Of a stretch of DNA of 64,000 nt, positions 38,531-51,179 are shown one piece after another. The stretch is from NCBI RefSeq assembly GCF_021462225.1, contig NC_061816.1, positions 6,544,119 through 6,608,118 of the forward strand. Reading direction: 5' to 3'. Source of the stretch: Girardinichthys multiradiatus. Its lineage: Eukaryota > Chordata > Actinopteri > Cyprinodontiformes > Goodeidae. The notes beneath the pieces were generated by a model, which did no database searches, was not told the DNA's origin, and saw only the letters and a list, made by a program, of their open reading frames with translations. A program made the translations under genes and the position numbers. The first letter of the stretch is position 1; each line of letters opens with the position of its first letter.

Positions 38531-40880
38531 CATTTGCCTGCTGTGGTTCACTTCCCCCCCCCCTCTCCCTCTTTCTCCCTCTCCACTTTCAGGTTCTGGC
38601 TTGCCAATTTCCACTTGAAGCTTGACTGGGTCCTGATTTGATGCATACTACCAGAAGGGTAGGGATGAACAGCGATGTCGAGTTGATTTTGCACCACTGG
38701 GGAAAGGTAACCTCTCCGTTGGGAAGGAGACAGTTGGGAAGGAGGAGATAAAGGTAACAATAAAAGAGGCAAAGAGGAGAGGAAAGCAAGGTGGAGGGTG
38801 GGTTTTCGGAAAATGCTTGTTGCCTGACTGTCAGCATGAGTACTAATTGCATATGTGCCAGTCTGCCATCATAATAAAATCAGAGGCAGGGCGGACATTA
38901 AGCACAACTGGCTCATTTGTGAGACTGCTGAAAAGGTAGCACAAATGAATATTTCATTACCTTAATTACTAAGGAATACTCCTTTCCGCCAGTCGCCGAA
39001 TGAGTGTTGCTGTAACTAATTATGAAACGTAATAACATTAGGGATACCGTGATTGCCAGTTTATAAGGCGGCGCTCTGCTCGCCACTGAGGTATGAACTG
39101 TGTTGGTTAACATACAGCAAGCAGCAGCAGCAGAAGGAAGTGAAGTTTGCAGGGATGAATGCGGCTCTGATTATTCACCACTCGAGAAGCGGAGGCTTTA
39201 ACAGGTATGAAGGGTTCAATGAATGGAAACACGGTGCTGCTATCTCCTCTACCTGAATGCCACGGGTTGACGAATCCTTTACCACGCAGCCTTGAAAGTA
39301 CCTGCACGGGTTCCTGCACATTTGCGCCGCTTCATCATCCTACAGCCTTTTGATGTCAAAGACTTTGTCGGTTATTCACCTCTGCGGCCCACGGGTGCGT
39401 CCCCATGCCCGGCTGTAATGTATGACCGCTGATAAGGCCGTGAGAAAAAAAAGGCAGAGTACAAGGTCTGCTTTGATGGCCATGCTAATTCCAATACCCC
39501 TAAGTAGTAAGAATAACAAAGTGGTGGGGAATTTATCTCAGGAATGCTGGAGCAAGACAGCAGCGCGATAAGGAAGTAGCTTCCCCTGGGTGGGGGAGAA
39601 GTAATTAGACTGGGCTGACTTGTTAGATGACTGGCCTGGCTGGTAGGATGGGAGCAGAAAAGACCAAGAAGCACAAATAACCTCATTTTAGTGGCTGTGG
39701 TTCTAACAAGGAGGAAATTTCCCAAAGAGAAAACTGATACAAAGTCATGAAGCCATGACCTAACCGGAGACAAAGCTGCGTGTCAGGGCTGAGTCACAAG
39801 TTTGAACTCATGTGTTCTGTTTCCTGAAACATTTCTAGGTCAGGAAATACCCTTGCATCTGACGATCTGGCAAAGAACAAGCAAGGCCTCATCATCGTCA
39901 GTTATCTCTTGGCCACACAAACCTCACTTCTACCACCTCATCTTCCCCTTCAGAGCCTTTTGCAAACCAAAACCAAACCGAAACTACGACCCTGTCAGAC
40001 TCCAACGTTGTGCGTGTCGGAAAGGCAGAGGACAGGGCTGTCGGTGTGATTATCCCCCCGCTACCTGAAGAGGTGTTTGTTTGACATTCCCGTCTGACAA
40101 GCGACGGGACATGAAGCGTTCAGGAGAGGAGAGGCAGAGGAGGACGTGAAGAGGGGGTGGGGGGGTCCCCTCTCCAGTCAGAACCCATTAATGGGGGGTC
40201 GACTTTGGCTACACATGTCCACCGACTGCACTGCGGATGACATTTAAAGGGGAAGATGTCTCAGCTCTCCTTGACTCACTCTTGCCAAAAGGTTAAACAG
40301 TACATCGGAATAACAAGCAGTCCGCTGACCGCTTCCCTCGTTTGGCTGCAGCCTCCGGTTAGGAAGGTGCTTGATCAGCGGCGAGATGAAAGCGTGGAAG
40401 TGAGTGAAATTTGTGCAACCGCAAAACGACCTAATTTTGGGGCCTAATCTCGCTTGGCAATCGGCTGCAATTAAATTGAGATAACACATCTGAATTTACT
40501 TCTACGCAGGACGGGAGGTGGTGGTGGTGCTGGGTGCTGGGGGGGACGGGGGGGGAAGTGGAGCACCAGGGAAAGCCAGACAAGTCCTCGTTAAAGACAA
40601 AAAACGGGAGGAAAAGGACTCACTTAGGTGGTAAAAGAAGCAGGAAACCTCCTGAATAATGAACTACAGTTAGAAAGTGAGCACTGATCAAATAGCATGT
40701 TCTATTATGTGGAATTAAAGGTGGGAGCGGTGGGCAAGTCGGCCCAGATTTCCACATGTCACCAAGCCTTAATCTGCCGATCTGCTATTGATTCTTCCAC
40801 ACGGCCCTGACCTTGCCAGGAGAGCTCTTCTGACAATCCGGCATACATCAAGGAGTGTGTGAATTTCCCTAAATCTGTGT
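38531..40880. other. intronic sequence with regulatory-like blocks
   Basis: The part 38825-39060 is repeat-free and rich in homeodomain words (ACTAATTGCATATG, CCTTAATTACTAAGG, AACTAATTATGAAACG). The part 40532-40555 is a G-run cluster able to form a quadruplex. No exon is supported. Confidence 0.38.
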
Positions 40881-40909
40881 GCATGTGTGTGTGTGTGTGT
40901 GTGTGTGTG
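40881..40909. repeat. (TG)n microsatellite
   Basis: A TG dinucleotide run with one interruption, followed by a GAGAG-rich stretch. Confidence 0.95.
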
Positions 40910-43900
40910 AGGGAGAGAGTGAGAGTGAGAGGAAGAGCGAGAGAAACCAACATCAGAGGGAGGAAAAACTGGAGGCTGCTTTCAACACTTGTTTGCACAA
41001 AGGTGTCATCTCCGAAAGCAGCTGCCGCGCAGAGACGGAGAAAAATGGGAAAATTATTTTAATGGCCAGCACGATGCACACAAAAAGATTTCACACAAGC
41101 ACGGACCAGCTGTGATGTGTTTGTTCTTTTCATTTAATCTACATTTAAGCTTTTGTTACTCCATAATCCAGCGTGTTAAAAAGCTGGACCTGACAGGTTG
41201 GGATCGATGCTACGGAATCAGAGAGAGGGATGCAGTTATCCAAATGAAACATGGCTAAATCATGGAGAAAATGAAGCAAATACAACCGTTTCATTTTGCA
41301 GAACAGCTGCTATCCGAGCACGTACACATGTACCATTGTTGGGAACAAGAAGGTGTTTGTAAAGTTGTTTTTCCTGCCCCCCCCCCCCCCTTGTTCCTTT
41401 TTTCAGCGTCATCAACATTTAATTATGAAATCTGAACGTTAGTTTACACCTGCTCAGCAACCTGTCGCCTGTCGCGCCCAGACTCGAGGAAAGTCGAGGA
41501 AAATGTCGGGAAAAAAACATCACAGGCGAGACGCGGCGGAATAAGTGCAAACAGCAGGACGAGGCCAAATAAAGACTTTGCATTTTCACTCGAGAAGGAC
41601 TCAAATGAGGCATGATTTTATTTTTTTTTTTAGATATTTTAAAAGATGCATCCTCCTACGCGATGCATAAAACATGCTGGCTTGGAGGTAAGGAGTGAAA
41701 ATGAAAAAAAGGTTTGAATGGATGCACAGTTATTTGCCAGACCAGTGAAGTTTCAATTCCTGTGTTAGCTTGTTTTGTTTTTTTCTTTTTTTGGTTTGTC
41801 AAAATCAGAAAAAAAAGAGAGGCAAGAAGGCAAGAAGAAAGATGAGATTTAGGCCTTTTCTTCAACTCATCCCTGTTTTTTTTGTGCATAATTTGGAGGC
41901 TATTCCACACAGGGATCACGTACAAGTTGACCAACAGCTCCAACGTTGCACAATGCATAAACAAGCCATGCACGGATCTTTGGAACGAAGTGGGAAGCTC
42001 ACTAGAGGCTGATTCATGCCTCTGTGTTAGTCAGGCGACGGATCCTCAGCCACTGCTCCGGCGCCTGCAGTGCGTGTACGTGCAGTCGCCCAAATAAAGT
42101 GGTTTACTCGAGCCATTGCATCCCTTCAAAATAAATAAAATCTAACTCTCTGCAGCACTCTCCTCTCTCCTCACAACCAAAGCAGGGGTTAATATCACAA
42201 CTGCCTGGTAAGGCATTATCCTGAACCCCTCGGAACACAAGGCCCCTTTTGCAAACAGATTCCTACTTTTTTTTCCCCCCACAGTGTCCAAAGGTGTTTG
42301 CTGAAGTAAATCTGCCTAAATCCTGTGCAGCCTGGCCAGGAGGGAGGAATGGAGAGAAGGTGTACCAATAATCCCTGTTCTTAACCAAAAGGAGGGAAAA
42401 AAAAAAAGTTCTGGGTGGGAAACCGTATCACATGATGGGAATGTCTCAATATTCATTCATTCAAAGACGTTTTGCAGACAAGACAAGGAAAAGGGCAAAA
42501 ATAAGGGGAGAAGACACCTGCTCCTTATCTGCCCAATCCAGGATTTCTTTGGATTTTTTTTTCTGAGCGTCCGTGAATAGTGTGGGCATGCCATCTCGTA
42601 ACACTATCTGTCTATCAGGAGGGGCCGGGGGTCCCTGCTGGAGTAAGGAGGCTATAAAAGGCTTGTAACCAGGGGACGAGCAACAAACAACCACAAACAC
42701 CCTGGTTATTCCTCTCCAGCACCCACACACCACTTTCTGCCTCCATTTTTCTCTTCCTCCTCTTCTTCTTCTGTCGTCCCCCCCCCCTCCTCTTTTCATC
42801 TCGGGCCCTTTTCTGATGCCGAATGCAAATGTGTAGCCCTGCTGCTGGCGGCGAGAGGGGCTGAATTGTGATTAAGGAGAAGAAGAAGAAGGAGAGGGAG
42901 AAGAAGAAGAAGAAGAGGAGGCTCCTTTTTTTTTCTTTGTTCTCCCCCCGGGGGGATGTTTACCAGGAGAGACATGGCGGATCAGATATGAAAGGCATTC
43001 AGGTCAGCATTGATGTGAGCGAAAGTGAAATCGTACCTAAGGCATTCCAAAGAGAGCCGCGGTGTCAGGGGGTCCGGGGGCCGGCGGTGGCTCCTGTGAG
43101 TGTGTGTTCTGAGGCCGGCAGGCACAAAAATATCTCCACACAAGCAGGAGGTACAGACAACAATCAGAGTGCACTAATAATAATAATAAAAACGTGTCAA
43201 GAAATGGGTGATTCTTTGGAGAGAAACGAGGGATTAATGGAAGTTTCAGTCTGGTGTCCGGCTCATCATTAGTTCCTGTCTTTCTGTGGAACAAGCTATG
43301 CTTCTTCCAGCTTTTATCTCCCTTATCAAAGCCAGTTCTGTGTGTGCAAACCCGGCTGCATCCATTTCGATTTAATTCCTGCTGGAAGGCCCACATCAGA
43401 CAACACATCGAAGGAAATATATCCCGTGCAAATAAAACAACATCTCAGCTTCCCACAGTTGACAGCAAAATTCCCAGATTTTTTGGTCAATTCTAAAATG
43501 CAGAAATACAAAAAGTTCTATTTAAATTAGCACAGGATGCCATTAGAGCGTCCGGACATTGAAGATGCACAACTAAACACTGTAAATTGGGAAAAAATGC
43601 ATTCCCCCTTATCTTTATCTGTGCCATCACCCTGGAAACATCCACCCAGATGCATGCATGAACAAACAGCTGACATTATGGTAGCAATGTCCAATTAGAA
43701 AGCAAGCAGAGGTCTAATCTGTTCGGACCAGCTCATTTTGGGAATTTTAGATATTTAATTATCAGAGAATAAAGTCATGAAGTCTCCTATTTGCATTTTC
43801 TATACGGCACAGTTTTCCAGACTTGTCAAGACTCTCTCGTCAGGAACCCTGACATTGAGGCCTTGTTTGCCTAAATTTGACTTTTCTAGCACAGGTTTCA

Positions 43901-44533
43901 TATCTTCTTTAAAGTAAATAATCCCAAATTTCCTTCCCCAGGAATGCCCGCTTTTCCTCAGCTTCCTGCTGCTGCAGGAGCGTGGGGTGCAGCCCCGTGT
44001 GGGAATGGCAGCACTGAATGCCGGCCTGGACAACCCCCCGCCACTATTGACGGTATAAACATGTAAATGAAACACATTACCGCTGACAATCAATTGTCCG
44101 CAAGCGCCCGACGAAAAACAGCCCTCCTACTCCTCCTCCCTGTTTTTCCCTGTTTTTCTCCCCCCTTCATCAACATGCTCGGTGATGGTGGCAAGAATTT
44201 AAAAGGGGAAAAGCTGGGAAAACAGAGAAAATGAGCACCTTGCCTACACCCAGTCTCTGCAAAGTTGAAAATGGGAATCGGAATAACAGAGGCGTGCAAA
44301 TTGTCTGGATTTCTAAAACGTATATAAGCCTCGGACTCCAGCAGATTCCCGCTCCTCTTTCTGCTGCTTCAGGTTATGTAATCGGTGTGTGTTCCCAACG
44401 CTCCGGAGTTGTGTAGGGAAAGATGGGAGAAATACACCAACATGGTTTGATGCAGCAGATATTTTGTCATTTTCTTCTTTAAATGTTGTTGTTTGATGCT
44501 CGTGCTGGTTGAGTGACAAAAAAATAATCCCAG
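40910..44533. other. intronic sequence, no gene seen
   Basis: Contains a 14-base C run (41377-41390), a GAA/GGA purine tract (42874-42921) and balanced unique DNA. The parts 42430-42560 and 43640-44090 are repeat-poor and could be regulatory. No exon is supported. Confidence 0.4.
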
Positions 44534-46207
<1,674 letters not shown>

Positions 46208-47020
46208 TCACTTTCTCTGCGCGCATTTTCATCTAACTTTACTCTGAGGCATAACAAGAATTTCCATTGAGGAAACAATTTTTTAAAGTATATTCCTCCT
46301 TTTTCTGTGATTTATATTTTAAATAGCGGCAGAAACCTGGGAAATTACACTTTAATGTTTAATTAACTGAATCTAAACTCCTGCTGATGAATAACAGATG
46401 AGGAATAATTATTCAAACAAGCTAAAATAAAGAAAGAAAGAAAAGCTCATCCCGGACGCGATTTACCCGTTAAAACCCGGATTTGAGCCGAGCATGGCTC
46501 TGCCTCTGCACCGCGCTCACAATTAACGGGAAAACAGCTGAAATGCGACCAAACTGCCTTAATTTGGGTCCAAACGTCCCGAGCTCGAACCCTGATCTGT
46601 ACACATTCAAGCTTTTAAAAACGCATTTTAGACCGGATCCAAACTTTCTTTTTAACACCAAATATGACCCGAGTTTTGCTGCTGGGGTTTAGATTTCGCG
46701 CTGGGCGTCTGTAGACATTTTGCTACGTTGGTCCAATCAAACAAATAATAAAGAAATAAATGCTCGGTGGGATGTTCTGCGGCTCGGCTCGCTTGGATCT
46801 TACAGAACCGAATATTCACAGATGAGGTTGGTTCCGTTGAAGCCAAAAGGCTGAAAGAAACGGGCTACAGATCGGGAGCGGGGTCCGTGTCCGGAGAGAA
46901 TGCTCGCTTCCCCGGACTGTCAGATCCAAGCCGGGACGCCTCCACTGTTATCCGCTCCATTTTCCTTCCTTTGTTGGAATAAATAAGGAAAGGTAAAAAA
47001 AAAAAAAAAAAGGAGCACAC

Positions 47021-47056
47021 CTTCCTTCCTTCTTTCCTTCCTTCCTTCCTTCCTTC
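47021..47056. repeat. (TTCC)n microsatellite
   Basis: Tandem CCTT/TTCC units with one imperfect copy, between a poly-A run (46996-47011) and the CACCTGCGCAGGT palindrome, within the predicted zeb2 5'UTR intron. Confidence 0.93.
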
Positions 47057-47069
47057 CACCTGCGCAGGT
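47057..47069. promoter_or_regulatory. palindromic double ZEB/E-box site
   Basis: CACCTGCGCAGGT reads as two inverted CACCT cores. ZEB family proteins bind paired CACCT sites through their two zinc-finger clusters, so this is a candidate autoregulatory site about 1.06 kb upstream of the zeb2 ATG. On the plus strand the same CAGGTAAG also resembles a splice donor. Confidence 0.4.
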
Positions 47070-47183
47070 AAGCCGAAGTTGAGCTCCAAGTTTTACGCGG
47101 ACGCGCGCAAAGTTCAAATCCATGAAAATCTCCTGAAAAAAAGCTGAAATAAGATAAAAAATAAGAACCATAGAAGCACCTAC

Positions 47184-47300
47184 CTGCTTGTTTTTAATGA
47201 AATGATGGCGTAAAAGAAGCGTCTTTCTGATGGGAGCTGCTGAGGAGGGATGATGGCGAGCGGATCCTTTTCCACCGGTGATAATAATAAAGCCTTAGAA
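47184..47300 (-). other. zeb2: putative noncoding first exon of zeb2
   Basis: On the minus strand this stretch ends in AAAACAAGCAG followed by a good donor (GTAGGTG). It lacks a long reading frame and sits about 1.2 kb upstream of the coding exon, in the place expected for the untranslated first exon. The 5' end is arbitrary because no TATA box or initiator is obvious. The call rests on the donor motif and position only. Confidence 0.35.
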
Positions 47301-47469
47301 ATAAAAGCCTCAGAAATAGTTGGGAGGAGGGAGGGACCGCTATTCCTGCTAGGGCAGGTTTACAACTGATGTCTTACACCCACTCCAGGAAACAAACCTG
47401 GGCAGGGACTGACGTGTTACGCCTCTTCTAATGACATTTTTTTCTCTCTCCTCTCCTTCCACCTCCTTT

Positions 47470-47566
47470 TCTCTGCCGTGCGGAACACAGAGGAGGAAGA
47501 AGGAGAAGCCCCCTGAAACGCACGCCACCTATCTTCACGGGAGGGGATAATTGAGGAGAGTCAAAC
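47470..47566 (+). ncRNA. putative first exon of a divergent noncoding transcript
   Basis: Purine-rich stretch ending in a GTGAGC donor at 47567 on the plus strand, less than 300 bp from the predicted zeb2 first exon and pointing away from it. An intron of 115 bp to the next acceptor would result. The start is arbitrary. Confidence 0.25.
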
Positions 47567-47681
47567 GTGAGCATCTTCTGGGTTGAAGTTGTTTTTTTTC
47601 TGCTCTCCTTTCTCTCTCTCTCTCTCTCTGTGTGTCTGTCTGTCTTTCTCTCCCTCCTCTCCTTTCTTTTTTATTTTGCAG

Positions 47682-47787
47682 GGAACTGTATCGGGCTTCG
47701 ACGCGGCGCAACAGAAAACATGCGGCTGTTTTCCATCTATTTTGCAGCGACTGCGCGCAGAATCAGAGGAGAGGAGACTGGACTCTT
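47682..47787 (+). ncRNA. putative exon of a divergent noncoding transcript
   Basis: Preceded by a roughly 90-base pyrimidine tract ending TTATTTTGCAG (AG at 47680-47681) and followed by GTAAGG at 47788, giving a 106-base exon. Both splice signals are near consensus on the plus strand. No conserved protein is encoded. In mammals antisense/divergent RNAs accompany the ZEB2 promoter, so the position is sensible, but transcription is not shown. Confidence 0.4.
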
Positions 47788-47973
47788 GTAAGGATCATTT
47801 TAGTCCAATTTTTATTCATACTGCGTTTAATCTAATTATTTTAAATATGCATTTTTTTTTAGAATCTAACAAAAATAAAATAAAATAAATGCATTCTGCA
47901 CATTTTATTAATTACAAATATTTATTTAATTATATATCTAAAATGAGTGTGACTCAGAACCGGGGGGTGCGCG

Positions 47974-48075
47974 CACCTGATTTCTCTGCACCGCATCATC
48001 CTCCTCCAACCTGGGACGCACCTGCGCTGCGTCACCTGCGCACCGCAGCCAGGTACAACCAGGTGCCTTCCAGGT
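47974..48075. promoter_or_regulatory. cluster of six CAGGT/ACCTG (ZEB-type) motifs
   Basis: CACCTG at 47974, 48019 and 48033, and CAGGT at 48050, 48060 (CAGGTG) and 48071, all within 102 bases and about 2 kb upstream of the zeb2 ATG. CACCT/CAGGTG is the ZEB1/ZEB2 recognition core and also an E-box for bHLH factors. The density suggests autoregulation or a bHLH enhancer. Confidence 0.45.
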
Positions 48076-48715
48076 AATTTAATGCGTGCAAAATTTCCCT
48101 CGGAACCTGTGCAAACTTTTGCATTTTTTTTAGCGCAATTATTCTGGAATAATTTGAGAAACTGAGGAAAACTTTGTAAAAATGTGGAAGTCGACCATCT
48201 GAGCCTCGCCTGACTGGAATAAGGCGCACTCAGAGACCAGAGAGGAGGCTCCACCTTTGCAGCGTCCTGATTGGTTATGTAAATAAAGCTTTATTGTGTG
48301 TCCTGTCCTCCTGCAGCTCGCCACTGTATGGCTAATTAAATCATCAATCAAAAGGAGGACCCGAGCAGATTGACGCTTGCAACCCTGAAAACCAAAAAAA
48401 AATAATAATAATAATAAAAATAAAAAACGATTAGAAGCAGAGAGGATGTGCAGCAAAAGTATTAATTCATTGATTTTTAAAATATTAACTTTTTTCATTT
48501 AATTTTATATAATCGTGAGGAAGAGGAGGTGCGCCACCAAAAGATGGGGTTGGGGGGTCACTGGCCATCTTTATAAATTAGGTGCACAACAATTTCATGA
48601 AAATCAAGTTAAGAGGAAAACACCAACTTGAACATTTATTTTATTTATTTTTATGTATTTTTATTTATTCATGAAATTAGTTAATTTATTTGTTCAAATG
48701 TGTTTATGCAATTTA
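48076..48715. other. upstream flank, nothing recognised
   Basis: AT-rich with an AAT run at 48398-48420. It repeats the AGGTGCGCCACCA word (48527-48539) seen at 15703. No coding frame or named repeat is supported. Confidence 0.4.
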
Positions 48716-49080
48716 TTTTTCTTTGTCTTTAAGAGCCAGTGGCACCAACAGGGTAACAGGGACAGGGTTGCTGCCCCCCCATCCAACATTTCTGTGCTTT
48801 TTATTAATTTAACTAATGTGTACATATGCTCAGGCCATCTTTTTTGTCTTTTAGAGCATGCCAACAGTGGGGTCACCAAAGCTGACTGTTTTTTTGGGTG
48901 GGGGTGGGGGGGTTTAAAAAACAAGCAGAGTTCTGACACTTATTTATATATTTATGATTATTTAAATAAGGTTTTGTGTTTTTCTGTCTTTCAGAGTGTG
49001 CCACCAGTGGCACCACTGAGGGGGGAGCAGGAGAGCAGTAGCCTTTTTTTTCTTAAAATGACAACAATTGTAAGAGAGGA
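48716..49080 (+). repeat. three tandem splice-acceptor-like units
   Basis: A pattern of T/C-rich tract + AG + AGxxxGCCAxCAGTGGCACCA occurs three times, with AG ends at 48733, 48854 and 48994 (spacing 121 and 140 bp). The third is the best acceptor (TTTTTCTGTCTTTCAG) and a GTAAGA donor-like word follows at 49070. This may be a tandem duplication of one exon of the divergent transcript, or a minisatellite that happens to mimic splice sites. Confidence 0.55.
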
Positions 49081-49364
49081 ATAGAAAAGTTTCAGCTGCA
49101 ACACTGATTTATTTATCTAGGTATTTACTCAGATACGCTTGTTTCATTGGGGATTTGTTTTGGCGGGGAGTTTTAGAGCGTGGTTTGGAGGATGTAAAGA
49201 CCCCCCTTAGAAATTTGCTGCACCCCCAAACACTTCTCCCCCTTACCAACTGCCCCCCTGCCCACATAGTCTTATATGCATTATATTTTAAGATTATTTC
49301 AGAGAGATAAAAACAAGCATCAGTGATATGCAGCATTTATTTGAACATAATTTTTTCACTTCAG

Positions 49365-49411
49365 GGTACACCAGAAGACTCAGAGGGACTCGCTTTCTTA
49401 ACGTGTTTCAG
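49365..49411 (+). ncRNA. putative 47-base exon of a divergent transcript
   Basis: Acceptor AATTTTTTCACTTCAG ends at 49364, and the donor CAG|GTAAGT starts at 49412. Both match vertebrate consensus closely. The exon is short, and no protein family is recognised in any frame. Confidence 0.38.
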
Positions 49412-49591
49412 GTAAGTTTTAATTTTATTTTAAATATTTGCTTAAATTCTGTCATTAAGGCTTTTTTTTTTATCTTCTTACCCAAAACAAGAGGAAGAAG
49501 AAGAGGAGAGTCTTTACTGGTCGTGGATCCAGTCCTGGCTGAATTATCGTCATGCTTAATTTACTGCCACGGTGTGCGCATATAAACTAAG

Positions 49592-49625
49592 CACACACAC
49601 ACACACACACACACATACACACACT
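49592..49625. repeat. (CA)n microsatellite
   Basis: CA run with a single TA interruption. Confidence 0.95.
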
Positions 49626-49972
49626 CACGGCGAGCCTGGAGTGGCCTCCTCCGTGGGGCCACATATTCACCGTGAAAACGGATTACAGTCGCTATGTGAC
49701 CTATAGGGGGACCTTGTGCTTAATGAATATATGGCTCTAAATCAAGGGACGGGGATTTGTTGATTTTGGTTGGTAATTCTAAATAAACCACCTATATTTT
49801 GCTTTATGTTTTGCAAAAATGATTGTCTTCTTGTCTTTTTCCTCTGAATAAAATCTCAAACTGTACAAAATGGCTTTTTACTTTAACCCCAATCTGAATC
49901 TTAGTGTGCAACTCTGCAGATTTCCTCTGCATGTTGTGCTGCGTGTGTCTTTGTGCCTGTTTTTTTCTGCAG

Positions 49973-50175
49973 CGTTGAATCTTACAGGCGGCACTGCAGA
50001 GAAGCTGCAGGGATGTTTCGCTGTCTTTTCGGTGGAATTACAGCTTCTGTTTGTGAGCTCATGTTACCCACTGCATCGTCAGCTTCTGCTCTACGACAGG
50101 ACCACTTGGCTGGAGAAATTCAGAACAAGATGCTCCTTAAAGATTTAAATCATTAAAGGGAGGTCAGAGGTCAGA
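49973..50175 (+). ncRNA. putative terminal exon with poly(A) signal
   Basis: A strong acceptor (TGTGCCTGTTTTTTTCTGCAG, AG at 49971-49972) is followed by about 180 bases and an ATTAAA polyadenylation hexamer at 50152-50157. It would serve as the last exon of the plus-strand divergent transcript. The short frames inside encode nothing recognisable. The 3' end is estimated. Confidence 0.33.
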
Positions 50176-51179
50176 AGAGTCATAGGACCTGACTGAAACA
50201 GCTTGGATTTGTCAAATGTAAGAAGTTTCTTGCATCATTTTACCTAAGAAACTGATGTTGGGGTTGCAGAAGGAGCAGGATGCCAGTGGATGCAACGCCT
50301 AAGCACGGTTGTATGTACATGTTGTGCATTCAGCAGCTCAGCCACCAGGCGTCTCTGATTATTGGCCTAATTTAGACCTGTGAGAGTCACGTGACAACGC
50401 AGAGCATCCAGTGATGAATTCATGCTCTGTCCCTCCATCCTCTCAGGAAAAAAACCTGACGGTTTACCCGAACTTGCTGCGAGACGAGGAATACTCATGA
50501 GAAGAGCTGTTTGCATAAAACTCTGCACCTGTGAGGCGGCCCATGCAGAATAACACAGAAAATAAAGCAAAAATCTAGAAAATGCTTCAGAAATGTAAAA
50601 TACATTCACTCAGTTGAGGCTGAACAGTGAAATAAAATCACTAAATCTTTATAACCATTATGCTGAACGTTGTCATGTCCAGATATATTAAGGTTTAATA
50701 ACAGAACGAACTATGAGGACGTCAACGGAAGCTGGACTGATGTTGGCCTCCAGCTGCCAAAATCAAACAAATATATTTGTGCCAACGGTTTATTCTCTAA
50801 CCAGTGGCACAAATAAATCTGATGCATTTCTAAACAAAACAATGATTGAGCTTCTCCTCCTCCAGAGTCCTGAGATGATTCTGTGCACCTTGGGGACTTC
50901 CAGGTAAAGGTGCAGTTTTTTAACCATTGTTTGATTGAAACAGCTGGTAAAACGGCGTGAAAGCTGCTAAACTCCCAGTCACAAATTATTTCATCTGCTC
51001 AGCTGACCAAGAAGAGTATACTTCACCTTAGATACCTCAGACACAAACACATGGGAAGACAAGGAGGGTCAGAACATGATCACTTTTCTTCCTGTAACTT
51101 GAGATTTGAGCTGCATAGCTCTGGTTTAAAAACACTATCAAGCAGCAGCAGGAACATCAAACCTTTTGGGTCGAGACTT
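50176..51179. other. upstream intergenic sequence, nothing recognised
   Basis: Unique-looking. The part 50340-50480 is GC-balanced and could be regulatory. No supported exon or named repeat. Confidence 0.4.

Noticed and set aside
42868..43272. 134-codon plus-strand frame beginning with a Lys/Glu-rich stretch
   Set aside because: Starts in a GAA purine tract and shows no domain; chance frame in the intron.
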